From: SIG455 sp045589495 | GTDB taxonomy: Bacteria > Bacillota > Clostridia > UMGS1810 | DNA length: 64,000 nt | Assembly (NCBI GenBank): GCA_045589495.1 | Contig: JAZNPF010000004.1 | Location: 62,001-126,000, forward strand | Direction of reading: 5' to 3' | In this document: positions 8,870 to 18,019 of the stretch, piece after piece | How positions within the stretch are numbered: the stretch's first letter is position 1 | How the letters are laid out: every line of letters starts with the position of its first letter | The notes under the pieces: model-generated | Told to the model about the DNA's origin: nothing | Seen by the model: only the letters and a program-made list of their open reading frames with translations | The model's database searches: none | Program-made: the position numbers and the translations under genes

Positions 8870-10222
8870 ATGGCATATCCTATACAGAATATTACATTAT
8901 CGTTCATTGCATCTGCAACGGGCGGCGAAATAATTTTTGGCTCCGGCGATGAGGTTATTAAAAGTATTTCTACTGACAGCCGTGATTGCAGCGGAGTGGA
9001 TTTATTCATTGCAATATCGGGCGAAAATTTTGACGGCAACAAATTTATTCCGTCTGCGTGTCAAGGCGGTGCTAAAGGTTATATATCAAGTGGCAATTGT
9101 GAATATACAGATTGTTCGTTTGCCCTTAAAGTTGCCGATACAAGAAAAGCACTTTTAGACATTGCTGCAGCATACCGCAGGCAGTTTGATATAAGCATAG
9201 TCGGTCTTACCGGAAGTGTAGGTAAAACGACCACCAAGGAATTGATATCATCAGTTCTTCAGACAGAGAGAAACATAATTAAAACACAAGGGAATTTCAA
9301 TAACGAAATAGGCTTACCGTTTACCATGTTCGGAATAAGAGATGAACACGAAATCGGTGTTATTGAAATGGGTATGAGTAATTTTGGAGAAATATCACGC
9401 CTTACACGGTGTGCTGCACCAAATGTGGCGGTAATTACCAATATAGGCGAATCACATATTGAATATCTTGGAAGCCGCGAGGGGATCTTAAAAGCAAAAT
9501 GCGAGATTTTCGAGGGACTTGATGAAAACGGAACCGTTATTTTAAACGGTGACGACGAATTACTTTTTGGTCTTAAAGGAAAAACCTCCTTTAAAACAAT
9601 ATATTACGGGATTGAAAATGCCGCTTGCGATGTTGTTGCCGGAAATATTTGTGCCGGCAACAATGGCATTTCATTCACGGCACTTGGCAAAGAATTTTTT
9701 ATAAATCTGTCAGGCATGCATAATGTTTTAAATGCTCTGTGTGCAATAGCCGTCGGAAGAACTTACGGGTTGAGTGATGAAAGTATAAAAAAAGGACTGG
9801 CATCATATAAAAGCACAGGCATACGCCAGAGCATTACAGAAAAAGACGGAATCAAGGTTATAACGGATTGTTATAATGCTGCACCCACATCTGTAAAAGC
9901 TGCAATAGATGTGCTTACATCAGTTGCAGAGGGCAGAAAGATTGCCGTTTTAGGAGATATGTTGGAACTTGGTGAAAAATCACCTGATTATCATAAGGAA
10001 ATCGGTGAGTATGCCGCAAGAAATAAAGTTGATGTTCTTGTGCTTACCGGAAAATATGCACATTTTACCGCCGAGGGCGGATGCGATTGTGAAGTGAGCA
10101 TACATACCGGAAACGAGAGTATAGAAAAGTATTTAAGAGAGAATCTCCGTGAGGGAGATACAGTTTTATTCAAAGCCTCACGTGTGATGAAACTTGAAGA
10201 AGTAGCAAATAAATTTAATTAA
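8870..10222 (+). CDS. murF: UDP-MurNAc-tripeptide--D-alanyl-D-alanine ligase
   Basis: MurF attaches D-Ala-D-Ala to complete the cytoplasmic UDP-MurNAc-pentapeptide. The ATP loop GSVGKTT is at 115-121, followed by GNFNNEIGLP and EMGMSNFGEI, both typical of MurF. The start is the ATG at 8870 (MAYPIQNITL) with AGTGAGGG 8 bases upstream; an in-frame GTG at 8855 falls within that ribosome site. The length is 450 residues. It lies between murE and mraY in the usual order. Confidence 0.96.
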   Translation: MAYPIQNITLSFIASATGGEIIFGSGDEVIKSISTDSRDCSGVDLFIAISGENFDGNKFIPSACQGGAKGYISSGNCEYTDCSFALKVADTRKALLDIAAAYRRQFDISIVGLTGSVGKTTTKELISSVLQTERNIIKTQGNFNNEIGLPFTMFGIRDEHEIGVIEMGMSNFGEISRLTRCAAPNVAVITNIGESHIEYLGSREGILKAKCEIFEGLDENGTVILNGDDELLFGLKGKTSFKTIYYGIENAACDVVAGNICAGNNGISFTALGKEFFINLSGMHNVLNALCAIAVGRTYGLSDESIKKGLASYKSTGIRQSITEKDGIKVITDCYNAAPTSVKAAIDVLTSVAEGRKIAVLGDMLELGEKSPDYHKEIGEYAARNKVDVLVLTGKYAHFTAEGGCDCEVSIHTGNESIEKYLRENLREGDTVLFKASRVMKLEEVANKFN

Positions 10223-10249
10223 ACCACTTGAAAAGGAAGTGTACTTCTG

Positions 10250-11209
10250 ATGAATAATATGTTCGCCATAACAGTTGCTACGGTATGCGCTTTTGCAATA
10301 TGTGCACTTGTAGGACCGTTTATGATACCTGCACTCCGCCGATTAAAATTCGGTCAGGAAATACGCGAGGTCGGTCCAAGTTGGCACAAATCAAAATCCG
10401 GGACCCCAACAATGGGCGGTCTGATGTTCATACTTGCTGTTGCGGTTAGCGGACTTTTACTGTTCCGTGACAGACGCGGAATTATGCTTATGGCAATTTC
10501 ACTTGCGTTTGGTGCAATCGGGTTTGCGGATGACTATATCAAGGTTGTTAAAAAACGCAATCTCGGTCTTACGGCATTACAGAAGTTTTTGGCACAGGTT
10601 TTTGTTGCGGTGGTGTTTGTACTTGCCGGAATACATTTTAAAGTTTTTGATACAAGTATTATTATTCCGTTTGTGAACCATCCTGCAGACCTTGCATGGA
10701 TTTACATACCGTTTGCTCTGTTTATAATGATAGGTGTACCGAACAGTGTAAATTTAACTGACGGTATTGACGGACTTGCAGCATCTGTTTCGGCAGTTGT
10801 CAGCGTGTTTTTGACATTTCTGGCACTTGCGTATAATGAGGTTACTGTTGCAAAATTCTGTGCTGCGGTTACCGGCGGTTGCCTTGGATTTTTGCTTTTC
10901 AATGCATATCCGGCAAAAGTTTTTATGGGCGATACAGGTTCTCTGTTTTTAGGCGGCGCTATATGTGCGGCTGCACTTATGCTTGAGGCACCTCTTGCTC
11001 TGGTTATAGCAGGATTTGTTTTTGTTATGGAAACACTTTCGGTTATCATTCAGGTAACATCATTTAAAACCACGGGAAAAAGAGTATTTAAAATGACACC
11101 CATTCATCATCATTTTGAAATGTGCGGATGGAATGAAAGAAAAATAGTTATTTCGGCAATTATATTAAGTGCAATACTTTGTACAATAGCATATATAGCG
11201 TGTGTATAG
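10250..11209 (+). CDS. mraY: phospho-MurNAc-pentapeptide-transferase
   Basis: Integral membrane enzyme that transfers phospho-MurNAc-pentapeptide to undecaprenyl phosphate, making lipid I. The 319-residue protein has about ten membrane segments and the motifs SGTPTMGG (near 50), FADDYIK, NLTDGIDGLA, GFLLFNAYPAKVFMGDTGSL and the histidine motif PIHHHFE, which are diagnostic of MraY. The stop is 9 bases before ftsW. murD, commonly the next gene, is absent here. Confidence 0.98.
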   Translation: MNNMFAITVATVCAFAICALVGPFMIPALRRLKFGQEIREVGPSWHKSKSGTPTMGGLMFILAVAVSGLLLFRDRRGIMLMAISLAFGAIGFADDYIKVVKKRNLGLTALQKFLAQVFVAVVFVLAGIHFKVFDTSIIIPFVNHPADLAWIYIPFALFIMIGVPNSVNLTDGIDGLAASVSAVVSVFLTFLALAYNEVTVAKFCAAVTGGCLGFLLFNAYPAKVFMGDTGSLFLGGAICAAALMLEAPLALVIAGFVFVMETLSVIIQVTSFKTTGKRVFKMTPIHHHFEMCGWNERKIVISAIILSAILCTIAYIACV

Positions 11210-11218
11210 GAGGCAAAT

Positions 11219-12346
11219 ATGCAGATACCAAAACTGCCGCAAGGTCAAAAAGTAAAGAAACTTAAAAATATTGATTATACTTTTTTAACTGTTGTAATTA
11301 TGTTGCTTGCATACGGTCTTATTATGGTGTTTTCTGCAAGCAGTGCCTCTGCACACTACCGTATGAACGACACTTTCTATTTTATAAAACGTCAGTTTAT
11401 ATGGGCTGTATTCGGTCTTATCGGTATGTACGTTTTTTCTGTTATACCTTACAAAGTTTATTACAAACTTGCTTTGCCGGCGCTTGGTGTTTCGGCACTT
11501 CTGCTTATTTTGGTGTTAACACCTCTCGGTATAGAAGTAAACGGTGCATCACGCTGGCTGGGATTTAGTATTTTTACTTTTCAGCCGTCGGAGATTGCAA
11601 AATTCACATTGATAATATTCCTTGCTAAAAGTCTGGCAGACAACAGAGATATGCTTGATAAATTCTGGGGCGGATTTGTTATATACCTTGGAGTTATAGG
11701 TGTTGTGGCAGGTCTTGTCCTTTTGGAACCGCACATGAGTGGTGCCATGGTAATAGGCGGAGTGGGTGTAGTAATGCTCTTTGTTGCCGGCGCTAAAATC
11801 AGAAACTTTTTATATCTGTTGCCGGTTGCAGGTGCAGGTGTGGCTGGTATGATCATTGTTGCGCCATACAGACTTGCAAGATTCAAAACGTTCCTTGATC
11901 CGTTTTCCGATATGCTCGGTGACGGATTCCAGATAGTACAGTCACTTTATGCAATAGGCTCGGGTGGTCTTTTCGGGCTTGGACTCGGACAGAGCAGACA
12001 AAAATTTTTGTATCTTCCCGAACCTCAGAATGACTTCATATTCTCAATTATATGTGAAGAACTTGGCTTCTTCGGTGCACTTTTAGTCGTTATACTTTTT
12101 GTTGTGCTTATATGGAAAGGCATACAGATTGCTATGCACGCACCTGACGCATTTTCGTCTTTGCTTGTTACAGGTATAACTGCACTTATAGGCATTCAGG
12201 TGGTGCTCAATATTGCCGTTGTTACATCGTCAATGCCTGCAACAGGTATTCCGCTGCCGTTTTTCAGTTATGGCGGAACTAGTCTTTTCATTATATTGTG
12301 CGGAATGGGAATTATATTAAATGTTACAAGAAATATAAAGAAATAG
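11219..12346 (+). CDS. ftsW: SEDS-family peptidoglycan polymerase FtsW/SpoVE
   Basis: A SEDS glycosyltransferase that polymerises lipid II with its partner class B PBP. The 375-residue protein has about ten membrane helices and the SEDS signatures GLIMVFSASSASAHY near the start, GGLFGLGLGQS and the C-terminal PATGIPLPFFSYGGTS. The partner is probably the SpoVD-type PBP of the same cluster; sporulating Clostridia often use one SEDS protein here named SpoVE. Sequence alone cannot separate FtsW from SpoVE. An AGGAGG site precedes the start. Confidence 0.93.
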   Translation: MQIPKLPQGQKVKKLKNIDYTFLTVVIMLLAYGLIMVFSASSASAHYRMNDTFYFIKRQFIWAVFGLIGMYVFSVIPYKVYYKLALPALGVSALLLILVLTPLGIEVNGASRWLGFSIFTFQPSEIAKFTLIIFLAKSLADNRDMLDKFWGGFVIYLGVIGVVAGLVLLEPHMSGAMVIGGVGVVMLFVAGAKIRNFLYLLPVAGAGVAGMIIVAPYRLARFKTFLDPFSDMLGDGFQIVQSLYAIGSGGLFGLGLGQSRQKFLYLPEPQNDFIFSIICEELGFFGALLVVILFVVLIWKGIQIAMHAPDAFSSLLVTGITALIGIQVVLNIAVVTSSMPATGIPLPFFSYGGTSLFIILCGMGIILNVTRNIKK

Positions 12347-12364
12347 GAAAGGCGGACTTGTGAT

Positions 12365-13459
12365 ATGAGAGTAATTCTTGCCGGTGGCGGAACTGCGGGA
12401 CATATCAATCCTGCGCTTGCCATTGCCGATGCTATAGTACAAAATGATAAAGACGCTCAAATCCTTTTTATTGGAACACAGCGTGGTCTTGAAAGTACAT
12501 TGGTTCCGAAGAAGAATTATAATATACGCTACATTGATGTTGAGGGTATGAAAGCCCGCATTACACTTAAAAATATTAAGGCGGGTATAAAATATATTTC
12601 CGCCATAGGCAGATCAAAAAGGCTCATACGTGAGTTTGCTCCTGATGTAGTTATTGGGACGGGCGGTTATGTCTGTGCTCCAGTTGTTGCGGCGGCAAAT
12701 GCTCTGCATATTCCTACAGTTATTCACGAACAGAATGTGTTTCCCGGCAACGCAATTAAAATGCTGGCAAAAAAATCTACTGTTACTGCCATAAGTTTTG
12801 CAGAAACAACACGTTATCTTAACGATGCCGGCGAAATTCTTCTGACCGGAAATCCTTTGCGCGCAGAAATACTAAGTGCTGACAGAGAATCTGCAAGGGC
12901 AGAACTCGGTCTGGGGAATGAAAAATACATAGTAATATTCGGCGGAAGTCTTGGCGCGAAAACAATAAATGACGTTGCCTGTGATTATATAGAAAATTAC
13001 GGAAACGAAAAAAATATCCGTATCTGTATTGCTACAGGAAAATACGGATATGAAGATGTGAGTTCACGCATAACGGCTGAAAAATATCCGAATGTTGAAG
13101 TTAAGCAGTACATACATAATATGGATAAAATTCTTTCGGCGGCTGATTTGGTTGTGTGCCGTTCAGGTGCAATAACGGTATCGGAAATATGTGCACTTGG
13201 TGTTCCGTCGGTACTTGTGCCGTCACCGAATGTGACGCGCAATCATCAGGAATACAACGCACGTGCTCTGTCGGATAACGGAGCAGCAATAACCATATTG
13301 GAAAAAGATTTTAATATGACCTCTTTAAAAAAGGCGGCTGACAGTATAATCTTAAATGATAAAGCATCAAATGAAATGCGCGATAAGGCGCGTTCTATGG
13401 GAAAAATCAATGCCGCTGAAATGATTTACAATAAAATAGTCAAAATAATAAATAAATAA
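12365..13459 (+). CDS. murG: lipid II synthase (UDP-GlcNAc transferase)
   Basis: Membrane-associated GT-B glycosyltransferase that adds GlcNAc to lipid I to give lipid II. The 364 residues begin with the glycine loop LAGGGTAGHINPALA (G7-H13) and include the second loop VIFGGSLGAKTIN and the UDP-GlcNAc region CRSGAITVSEICALGVPSVLVP. Spacing to ftsW is 18 bases. A 74-base gap to murA carries no clear terminator, so the operon probably continues. Confidence 0.97.
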   Translation: MRVILAGGGTAGHINPALAIADAIVQNDKDAQILFIGTQRGLESTLVPKKNYNIRYIDVEGMKARITLKNIKAGIKYISAIGRSKRLIREFAPDVVIGTGGYVCAPVVAAANALHIPTVIHEQNVFPGNAIKMLAKKSTVTAISFAETTRYLNDAGEILLTGNPLRAEILSADRESARAELGLGNEKYIVIFGGSLGAKTINDVACDYIENYGNEKNIRICIATGKYGYEDVSSRITAEKYPNVEVKQYIHNMDKILSAADLVVCRSGAITVSEICALGVPSVLVPSPNVTRNHQEYNARALSDNGAAITILEKDFNMTSLKKAADSIILNDKASNEMRDKARSMGKINAAEMIYNKIVKIINK

Positions 13460-13533
13460 ATTCAACACTTTCACCACGTATTGCTCAAAGGCATATAATG
13501 AAACAAATGATTGTTTCGGAGGTGCGTGGTTGA

Positions 13534-14796
13534 ATGAGCGTGATTAAAATACGCGGAGGCCGTCCGCTTAACGGAAGAATAACTGTACAGGGCGCAAAAA
13601 ATGCTGTTCTTCCGATTCTGGCGGCTTGTATCCTTAACGGCGGAAAAAGTGTTATACATAATTGCCCTGACCTTACTGATGTAAGAATTTCTTTGGATAT
13701 TTTAAAGCATCTCGGTTGTGACGTAAGTTTTTCTGACGGTACGGTTGTGGTGGACTCAACGGAAATCACACAGACTTCTGTGCCTGATGAACTTATGCGT
13801 TCTATGCGCTCATCTGTTATATTTGCAGGTGCACTTATCGGACGTACGGGAAGCGCACAGATTTCATATCCGGGCGGATGTAACCTTGGTTACAGACCCA
13901 TAGATTTACACTTGAAGGCATTTAAAAAACTTGGTATAATAGTAAATGAAGAATACGGTCGTCTTGAATTTGTTACAGATAAGATTTTACCGTGTCAGAT
14001 TTTTTTGGAATTCCCGTCTGTCGGTGCTACGGAGAATATAATGCTTGCCGCGTGCAGAGCACAAGGGACAACAACCATAATAAACGCCGCGCGTGAACCT
14101 GAAATAGTGGATCTTCAGGAATTCCTCAACAGTATGGGTGCGCATATAAGCGGCGCTGGTACTGGCGTTATTGAAATCTGCGGTACTGAAAAACTTCACG
14201 ACTGCGAACATACTGTTATTGCAGACCGCATTGCAGCGGCAACATATATGGCAGCGGTGGTCGTTTCGGGCGGCAGGACAGAGATTAAAAATGTTGTGCC
14301 GAATCATATATCTGCATTTATAGCGGTTATGCGTGAATGTGGTGCCAGTATAACGGTCAGCGGAAATTCTGTTACGGTTACAGCACCGAAGTACATAAGA
14401 CCTGTTAAAATGATAAATACTCTTCCGTATCCGGGATTTCCGACAGATGCACAGTCGCTTGTTATGACTGTTATGTCGGTTGCCAGAGGTACGTCTATAA
14501 TTAAGGAAAACATTTTCGGGGGAAGATTCAATCATGCCGGTGAACTTGCACGTATGGGAGCAGATATCAGCATTGCAGATAAAATTGCCGTGGTACGTGG
14601 TGTGCGCAACCTTTCGGGGTGCGATGTTGAGGCGGCTGATCTTCGAAGCGGTGCTTCTCTTGCAGTGGCGGCACTTTGTGCAAAAGGCGAAACTACAATA
14701 TCAAATGTATGTTATATAGACAGAGGCTACGAAAACTTTGAGCAGACATTGTCTTTGCTCGGCGCAGATATAGAGAGGGTTGACGAAATTGACTGA
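13534..14796 (+). CDS. murA: UDP-N-acetylglucosamine 1-carboxyvinyltransferase, copy 1
   Basis: MurA transfers enolpyruvate from PEP to UDP-GlcNAc, the committed step of peptidoglycan synthesis and the target of fosfomycin. The 420 residues contain K22-N23 (QGAKNA), the PGGC loop with the catalytic cysteine C116, which makes it fosfomycin-type, and YPGFPTDAQ with the catalytic aspartate. It is one of two MurA paralogues in this window; the other begins at 40938. Its end overlaps divIB by 8 bases. This dcw-linked copy carries the shorter PGGCNLG variant of the loop. Confidence 0.95.
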   Translation: MSVIKIRGGRPLNGRITVQGAKNAVLPILAACILNGGKSVIHNCPDLTDVRISLDILKHLGCDVSFSDGTVVVDSTEITQTSVPDELMRSMRSSVIFAGALIGRTGSAQISYPGGCNLGYRPIDLHLKAFKKLGIIVNEEYGRLEFVTDKILPCQIFLEFPSVGATENIMLAACRAQGTTTIINAAREPEIVDLQEFLNSMGAHISGAGTGVIEICGTEKLHDCEHTVIADRIAAATYMAAVVVSGGRTEIKNVVPNHISAFIAVMRECGASITVSGNSVTVTAPKYIRPVKMINTLPYPGFPTDAQSLVMTVMSVARGTSIIKENIFGGRFNHAGELARMGADISIADKIAVVRGVRNLSGCDVEAADLRSGASLAVAALCAKGETTISNVCYIDRGYENFEQTLSLLGADIERVDEID

Positions 14797-15568
14797 ACTT
14801 GAATATAAAAAAGGGGGAGGGGAACCTTCCCCGATAATCCCTGACAAAATCAGGAAACAGCGGACAAACTCCAAAACGGTTGTAATTATTTGCGTTTGTT
14901 GTGTTTTGTTTGCATTGCTTTTGATGTCACCGCTTTTCGGTATAAGCGAAATAACGGTTGTGGGAAATGAAAGACTTGATGCTGAATCTGTAATAAAAGC
15001 ATCAGGAATTACAGAGGGAGTAAATGTTTTTAAAATAAATACTGCAAAATGCGAAAAGCAACTGTCTACAATGGCATTTGTGGATAAAGTGAATGTAATG
15101 CGTAAATTTCCTGCACGGATAGAAATACATATAACAGAAAGCAGAGAAATAGCATATATCTTTTTTATCGGCAATTATGTCGGCATAGACGAAACCGGTA
15201 AAATACTGGAAATAAGACCTAAAGACGCCCCGCCTGAGTTGCCTGTTATACTCGGTACAAATGTAACGGAGTTCGGCATTGGGAATAAAATCAAAATAGA
15301 CGATACTCAAAAGCAGGATGCAATATTTACTATTATGAAGCAGATAAACACCAACGAATTGCAGGCTTTTATAAAAAATATAGATGTGGCTGACCTAAAC
15401 GATATAAAATTCTTTACAACATCGGAATCCACTGTTAACATAGGTACTCTGGATAACATCATATATAAAATTTCGTTCCTTAAAAAAATACTTGAAGAAC
15501 CGGGAGATAAGCGCGGTGCAGTAATTGATATGACGAATCCTGAAAAAGTGACTTACAGAGGAAGTTGA
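14789..15568 (+). CDS. divIB: cell division protein DivIB/FtsQ
   Basis: Bitopic divisome protein that complexes with FtsL and DivIC. There is a basic cytoplasmic segment, one membrane helix at about 33-52, then a POTRA domain beginning GISEITVVGNERLDAESVI and containing the RKFPARIEIHITE motif. I prefer the TTG at 14789 because AGAGAGGG lies 9 bases upstream; the earlier TTG at 14780 has no space for a ribosome site. The length is then 259 residues. It overlaps the end of murA. Confidence 0.88.
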   Translation: MTELEYKKGGGEPSPIIPDKIRKQRTNSKTVVIICVCCVLFALLLMSPLFGISEITVVGNERLDAESVIKASGITEGVNVFKINTAKCEKQLSTMAFVDKVNVMRKFPARIEIHITESREIAYIFFIGNYVGIDETGKILEIRPKDAPPELPVILGTNVTEFGIGNKIKIDDTQKQDAIFTIMKQINTNELQAFIKNIDVADLNDIKFFTTSESTVNIGTLDNIIYKISFLKKILEEPGDKRGAVIDMTNPEKVTYRGS

Positions 15569-15597
15569 CACAAAAACTAATCGGATTGGAGAAAAAT

Positions 15598-16329
15598 ATG
15601 AAGAACAGAAAGGCACAGACTGCCATTGCCATTGTGTTGTTTATAACCAGTTTTGTTGTGATTCTGCAGTTTAAAAGTGTTTTGAAAAATTCGGGTATTG
15701 ACTCAACACAACTTCAGAGGGTTGAAGACCTGCAGCGCGAACTTGTTAAAGAACAGGAAAAAAATATTGATTTGAACAGACAACTTCTGCAGGCAAACAG
15801 TTCGCTTGAAACCTACAGAGAAAACGCACAGAAAAACGACAGCGGTTCAAAGGCTATGGCGGAGGAACTCAAAAACGCTATGCTTCTGGCAGGGCTTACA
15901 GATGTTGAAGGAAAAGGCGTTACGGTTGTGTTGAAAGACAGTTCAGAGGCAACAATGGGCGGAACGTCTAATTACATAATTCATGACCGTGACTTGCGTG
16001 ATATTGTAAACGAACTTATAGCATCAGGTGCGGAAGCCATAAGTATAAACGGTGAACGTATAAGCGGAAAAAGCGCTATACGTTGTGTAGGACCTACTGT
16101 TACAATAAACAACAGATACTATGCATCACCGTTTACAATCAGAGCAATAGGCGATCCTGACACTTTAGAGGCAGGTCTTAATATCCGTGACGGGGTTGTT
16201 GATGTAATGCGCGCATTCAAAATAGATGTAACAATTACAAAATCGAGCAAAATCCAGATCCCGAAATATAACGGCACGGTAACGTTTAAATATGCCGAAG
16301 AAGTTAAAAGCACTAAAACGGGGGAGTAA
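15598..16329 (+). CDS. DUF881 family membrane-anchored coiled-coil protein
   Basis: A YlxW/YlxX-type protein, found between divIB and ftsZ in many Firmicutes and thought to belong to the division or envelope machinery; its exact role is unknown. The 243-residue protein has a membrane helix at about 8-27, a coiled coil at 38-80, and the DUF881 domain with SSYIIHDRDLRDIVNEL-like and GPTVTINNRYYASPF features. The ATG at 15598 is chosen because TTGGAG lies 6 bases upstream; an in-frame TTG at 15565 is less likely. It ends 4 bases before the next gene. Confidence 0.85.
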   Translation: MKNRKAQTAIAIVLFITSFVVILQFKSVLKNSGIDSTQLQRVEDLQRELVKEQEKNIDLNRQLLQANSSLETYRENAQKNDSGSKAMAEELKNAMLLAGLTDVEGKGVTVVLKDSSEATMGGTSNYIIHDRDLRDIVNELIASGAEAISINGERISGKSAIRCVGPTVTINNRYYASPFTIRAIGDPDTLEAGLNIRDGVVDVMRAFKIDVTITKSSKIQIPKYNGTVTFKYAEEVKSTKTGE

Positions 16330-16333
16330 ACTA

Positions 16334-16747
16334 ATGTTGATATTCATAGCAGTCGCCGTAGGAGCATTGCTTGCGTTTGCGGTTGATTGGTACATACCTG
16401 TATCGCTTACCTCTTATGTGGCGATTATAATTCTGGCGGCACTCGATTCAATATTTGGTGCGTGCAGATCATATCTTGAGAAAAAGTTTGATTATACCAT
16501 ATTCGTAACCGGTCTTGTGGGCAATTCCGTAATTGCAGTATTTCTTATGTTTGTAGGAAACAGACTCGGTGCAGACCTGTATCTTGCGGCTGTTTTGGTA
16601 TTTGGCACTAGAATGTTCCAGAATTTTGCGGCTATCAGGCGATTTTTTCTTAATAAAACTATAGTTAAAAAGCACAAAAAAGAGGAAAACACCGAAAAAA
16701 ACAACTCTGATTCCGTCAAAATTCCCATAAATGAGGAAGAAAATTGA
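16334..16747 (+). CDS. sbp: small basic protein Sbp (DUF1290)
   Basis: A short membrane protein regularly found upstream of ftsZ in Firmicutes and Actinobacteria; it localises to division sites in some species, but its function is unsettled. Three or so hydrophobic helices fill the first 105 residues, starting MLIFIAVAVGALLAFAVDWY, and a charged tail rich in Lys and Glu ends the 137-residue protein. The ATG at 16334 has GGGGGAG upstream; an upstream in-frame ATG at 16292 lies inside the DUF881 gene and is rejected. Confidence 0.82.
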   Translation: MLIFIAVAVGALLAFAVDWYIPVSLTSYVAIIILAALDSIFGACRSYLEKKFDYTIFVTGLVGNSVIAVFLMFVGNRLGADLYLAAVLVFGTRMFQNFAAIRRFFLNKTIVKKHKKEENTEKNNSDSVKIPINEEEN

Positions 16748-16785
16748 ATAATTGATGAAAATTTTTTAAAATATTAAAAAATATA

Positions 16786-16814
16786 TGGAAATTATAAAAA
16801 AAGTATGTTATAAT
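16786..16814 (+). promoter_or_regulatory. extended -10 promoter for ftsZ
   Basis: TGGAAA (16786-16791), 17-base spacer, TATAAT (16809-16814) preceded by TGT, an extended -10 motif. It gives ftsZ its own promoter in addition to readthrough from the cluster. Confidence 0.7.
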
Positions 16815-16856
16815 ATTCAATAAACTGAAATATTATACGTTTGAGGAGGAAGAAAC

Positions 16857-17933
16857 GTGTTAGAATTTGAGAACTCTAAAGAAAATGTTTGCATAATGAA
16901 AGTTGTCGGCGTTGGCGGCGGCGGAAATAATGCCGTTAACCGTATGATAGAAGAAAAACTTGACGGCGTGGAGTTTATTGCTATAAATACAGACAAGCAG
17001 GTGCTCTACGGAAACGCAGGTTCCAAAGCCAGCATCAAAATCCAGATAGGTGAAAAACTCACTAAAGGTCTGGGCGCAGGTGCTAATCCTGAAATCGGCC
17101 AGAAAGCCGCTGAAGAAAGTAATGAAGAAATTAAAGAAGCGCTCAAAGATACTAACATGGTATTTATCACCTCCGGTATGGGCGGCGGTACAGGTACAGG
17201 CGCTGCTCCTGTAGTTGCATCTATCGCTAAGGAAATGGGTATCTTGACAGTCGGTGTTGTAACCAAACCTTTCCGTTTTGAAGGTAAACGCAGAATGGAA
17301 CAGGCTGAACGGGGTATTGAAGCACTCAAAGACTGTGTGGATGCACTTGTTATTATTCCCAACGAAAAACTTCTTGAAGTTTCTGATAATAAAACATCTA
17401 TGCAGGGTGCGTTCAAAATGGCTGACGATGTTCTCGGTCAGAGTGTAAAAGGTATTTCTGACCTTATTACACACCCTGGTTTTATCAACCTTGACTTTGC
17501 AGATATTAAATCTGTAATGGGCAACACAGGTATTGTACATATGGGTATCGGACGTGCTTCAGGCGAAAACAGAGCAGAAACTGCTGCAAAACTTGCTATC
17601 AACAGTCCGCTTCTTGAAACAACTATCGACGGTGCTACTCAGGCTATGGTAAACATCGCCGGCAGCAACGATATCACTCTCTTTGAGGTTAACGCTGCTA
17701 TGGATCTTATCTACCAGTTGGTTGATAAAGATGCCAATATTATATTCGGTACATCTATTGATGACAATCTCCGTGACGAAGTTGTTGTCACTGTTGTTGC
17801 AACAGGCTTTGAAGGTTCTAAAAAGTCTGCTAAAGACGAAGTTGATGAAATCACTTACGGCGGTGACGCTATCACAAAATTTGGTGAAGGCGATATAAAT
17901 ATTCCTCCTTTCTTAAGAGGTCAGGAAAACTGA
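16857..17933 (+). CDS. ftsZ: cell division GTPase FtsZ
   Basis: Tubulin-like GTPase that forms the cytokinetic Z ring. The 358-residue protein starts with GTG behind GAGGAGG. The first nucleotide loop VGGGGNNAVNRM begins at 18, the tubulin signature GGGTGTG is at 109-115, and the C-terminal peptide IPPFLRGQ binds FtsA-, SepF- or ZapA-type partners. The variable linker before it is very short, about 20 residues. No ftsA gene precedes it, so membrane attachment may rely on SepF encoded elsewhere. A strong terminator follows. Confidence 0.99.
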   Translation: MLEFENSKENVCIMKVVGVGGGGNNAVNRMIEEKLDGVEFIAINTDKQVLYGNAGSKASIKIQIGEKLTKGLGAGANPEIGQKAAEESNEEIKEALKDTNMVFITSGMGGGTGTGAAPVVASIAKEMGILTVGVVTKPFRFEGKRRMEQAERGIEALKDCVDALVIIPNEKLLEVSDNKTSMQGAFKMADDVLGQSVKGISDLITHPGFINLDFADIKSVMGNTGIVHMGIGRASGENRAETAAKLAINSPLLETTIDGATQAMVNIAGSNDITLFEVNAAMDLIYQLVDKDANIIFGTSIDDNLRDEVVVTVVATGFEGSKKSAKDEVDEITYGGDAITKFGEGDINIPPFLRGQEN

Positions 17934-17954
17934 TTATTTAACAAAGTTTTTTCT

Positions 17955-17992
17955 AAATCCGCACATACTTTTTGGAATGTGCGGATTTTTTT
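17955..17992 (+). terminator. strong intrinsic terminator after ftsZ
   Basis: A perfect 12-bp stem, AAATCCGCACAT (17955-17966) with ATGTGCGGATTT (17977-17988), a 10-base loop and a T run to 17992. It ends the dcw cluster. Confidence 0.92.
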
Positions 17993-18019
17993 GAAAAATA
18001 CATAAAGGAGTATACAAGT

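Noticed and set aside
13987..14535. 182-codon open frame opposite murA copy 1
   Set aside because: Antisense shadow, no domain, no ribosome site.
16860..17540. 226-codon open frame on the minus strand opposite ftsZ
   Set aside because: It is antisense to a certain gene, Cys/His/Phe-rich with no domain, and is explained by the codon bias of ftsZ.
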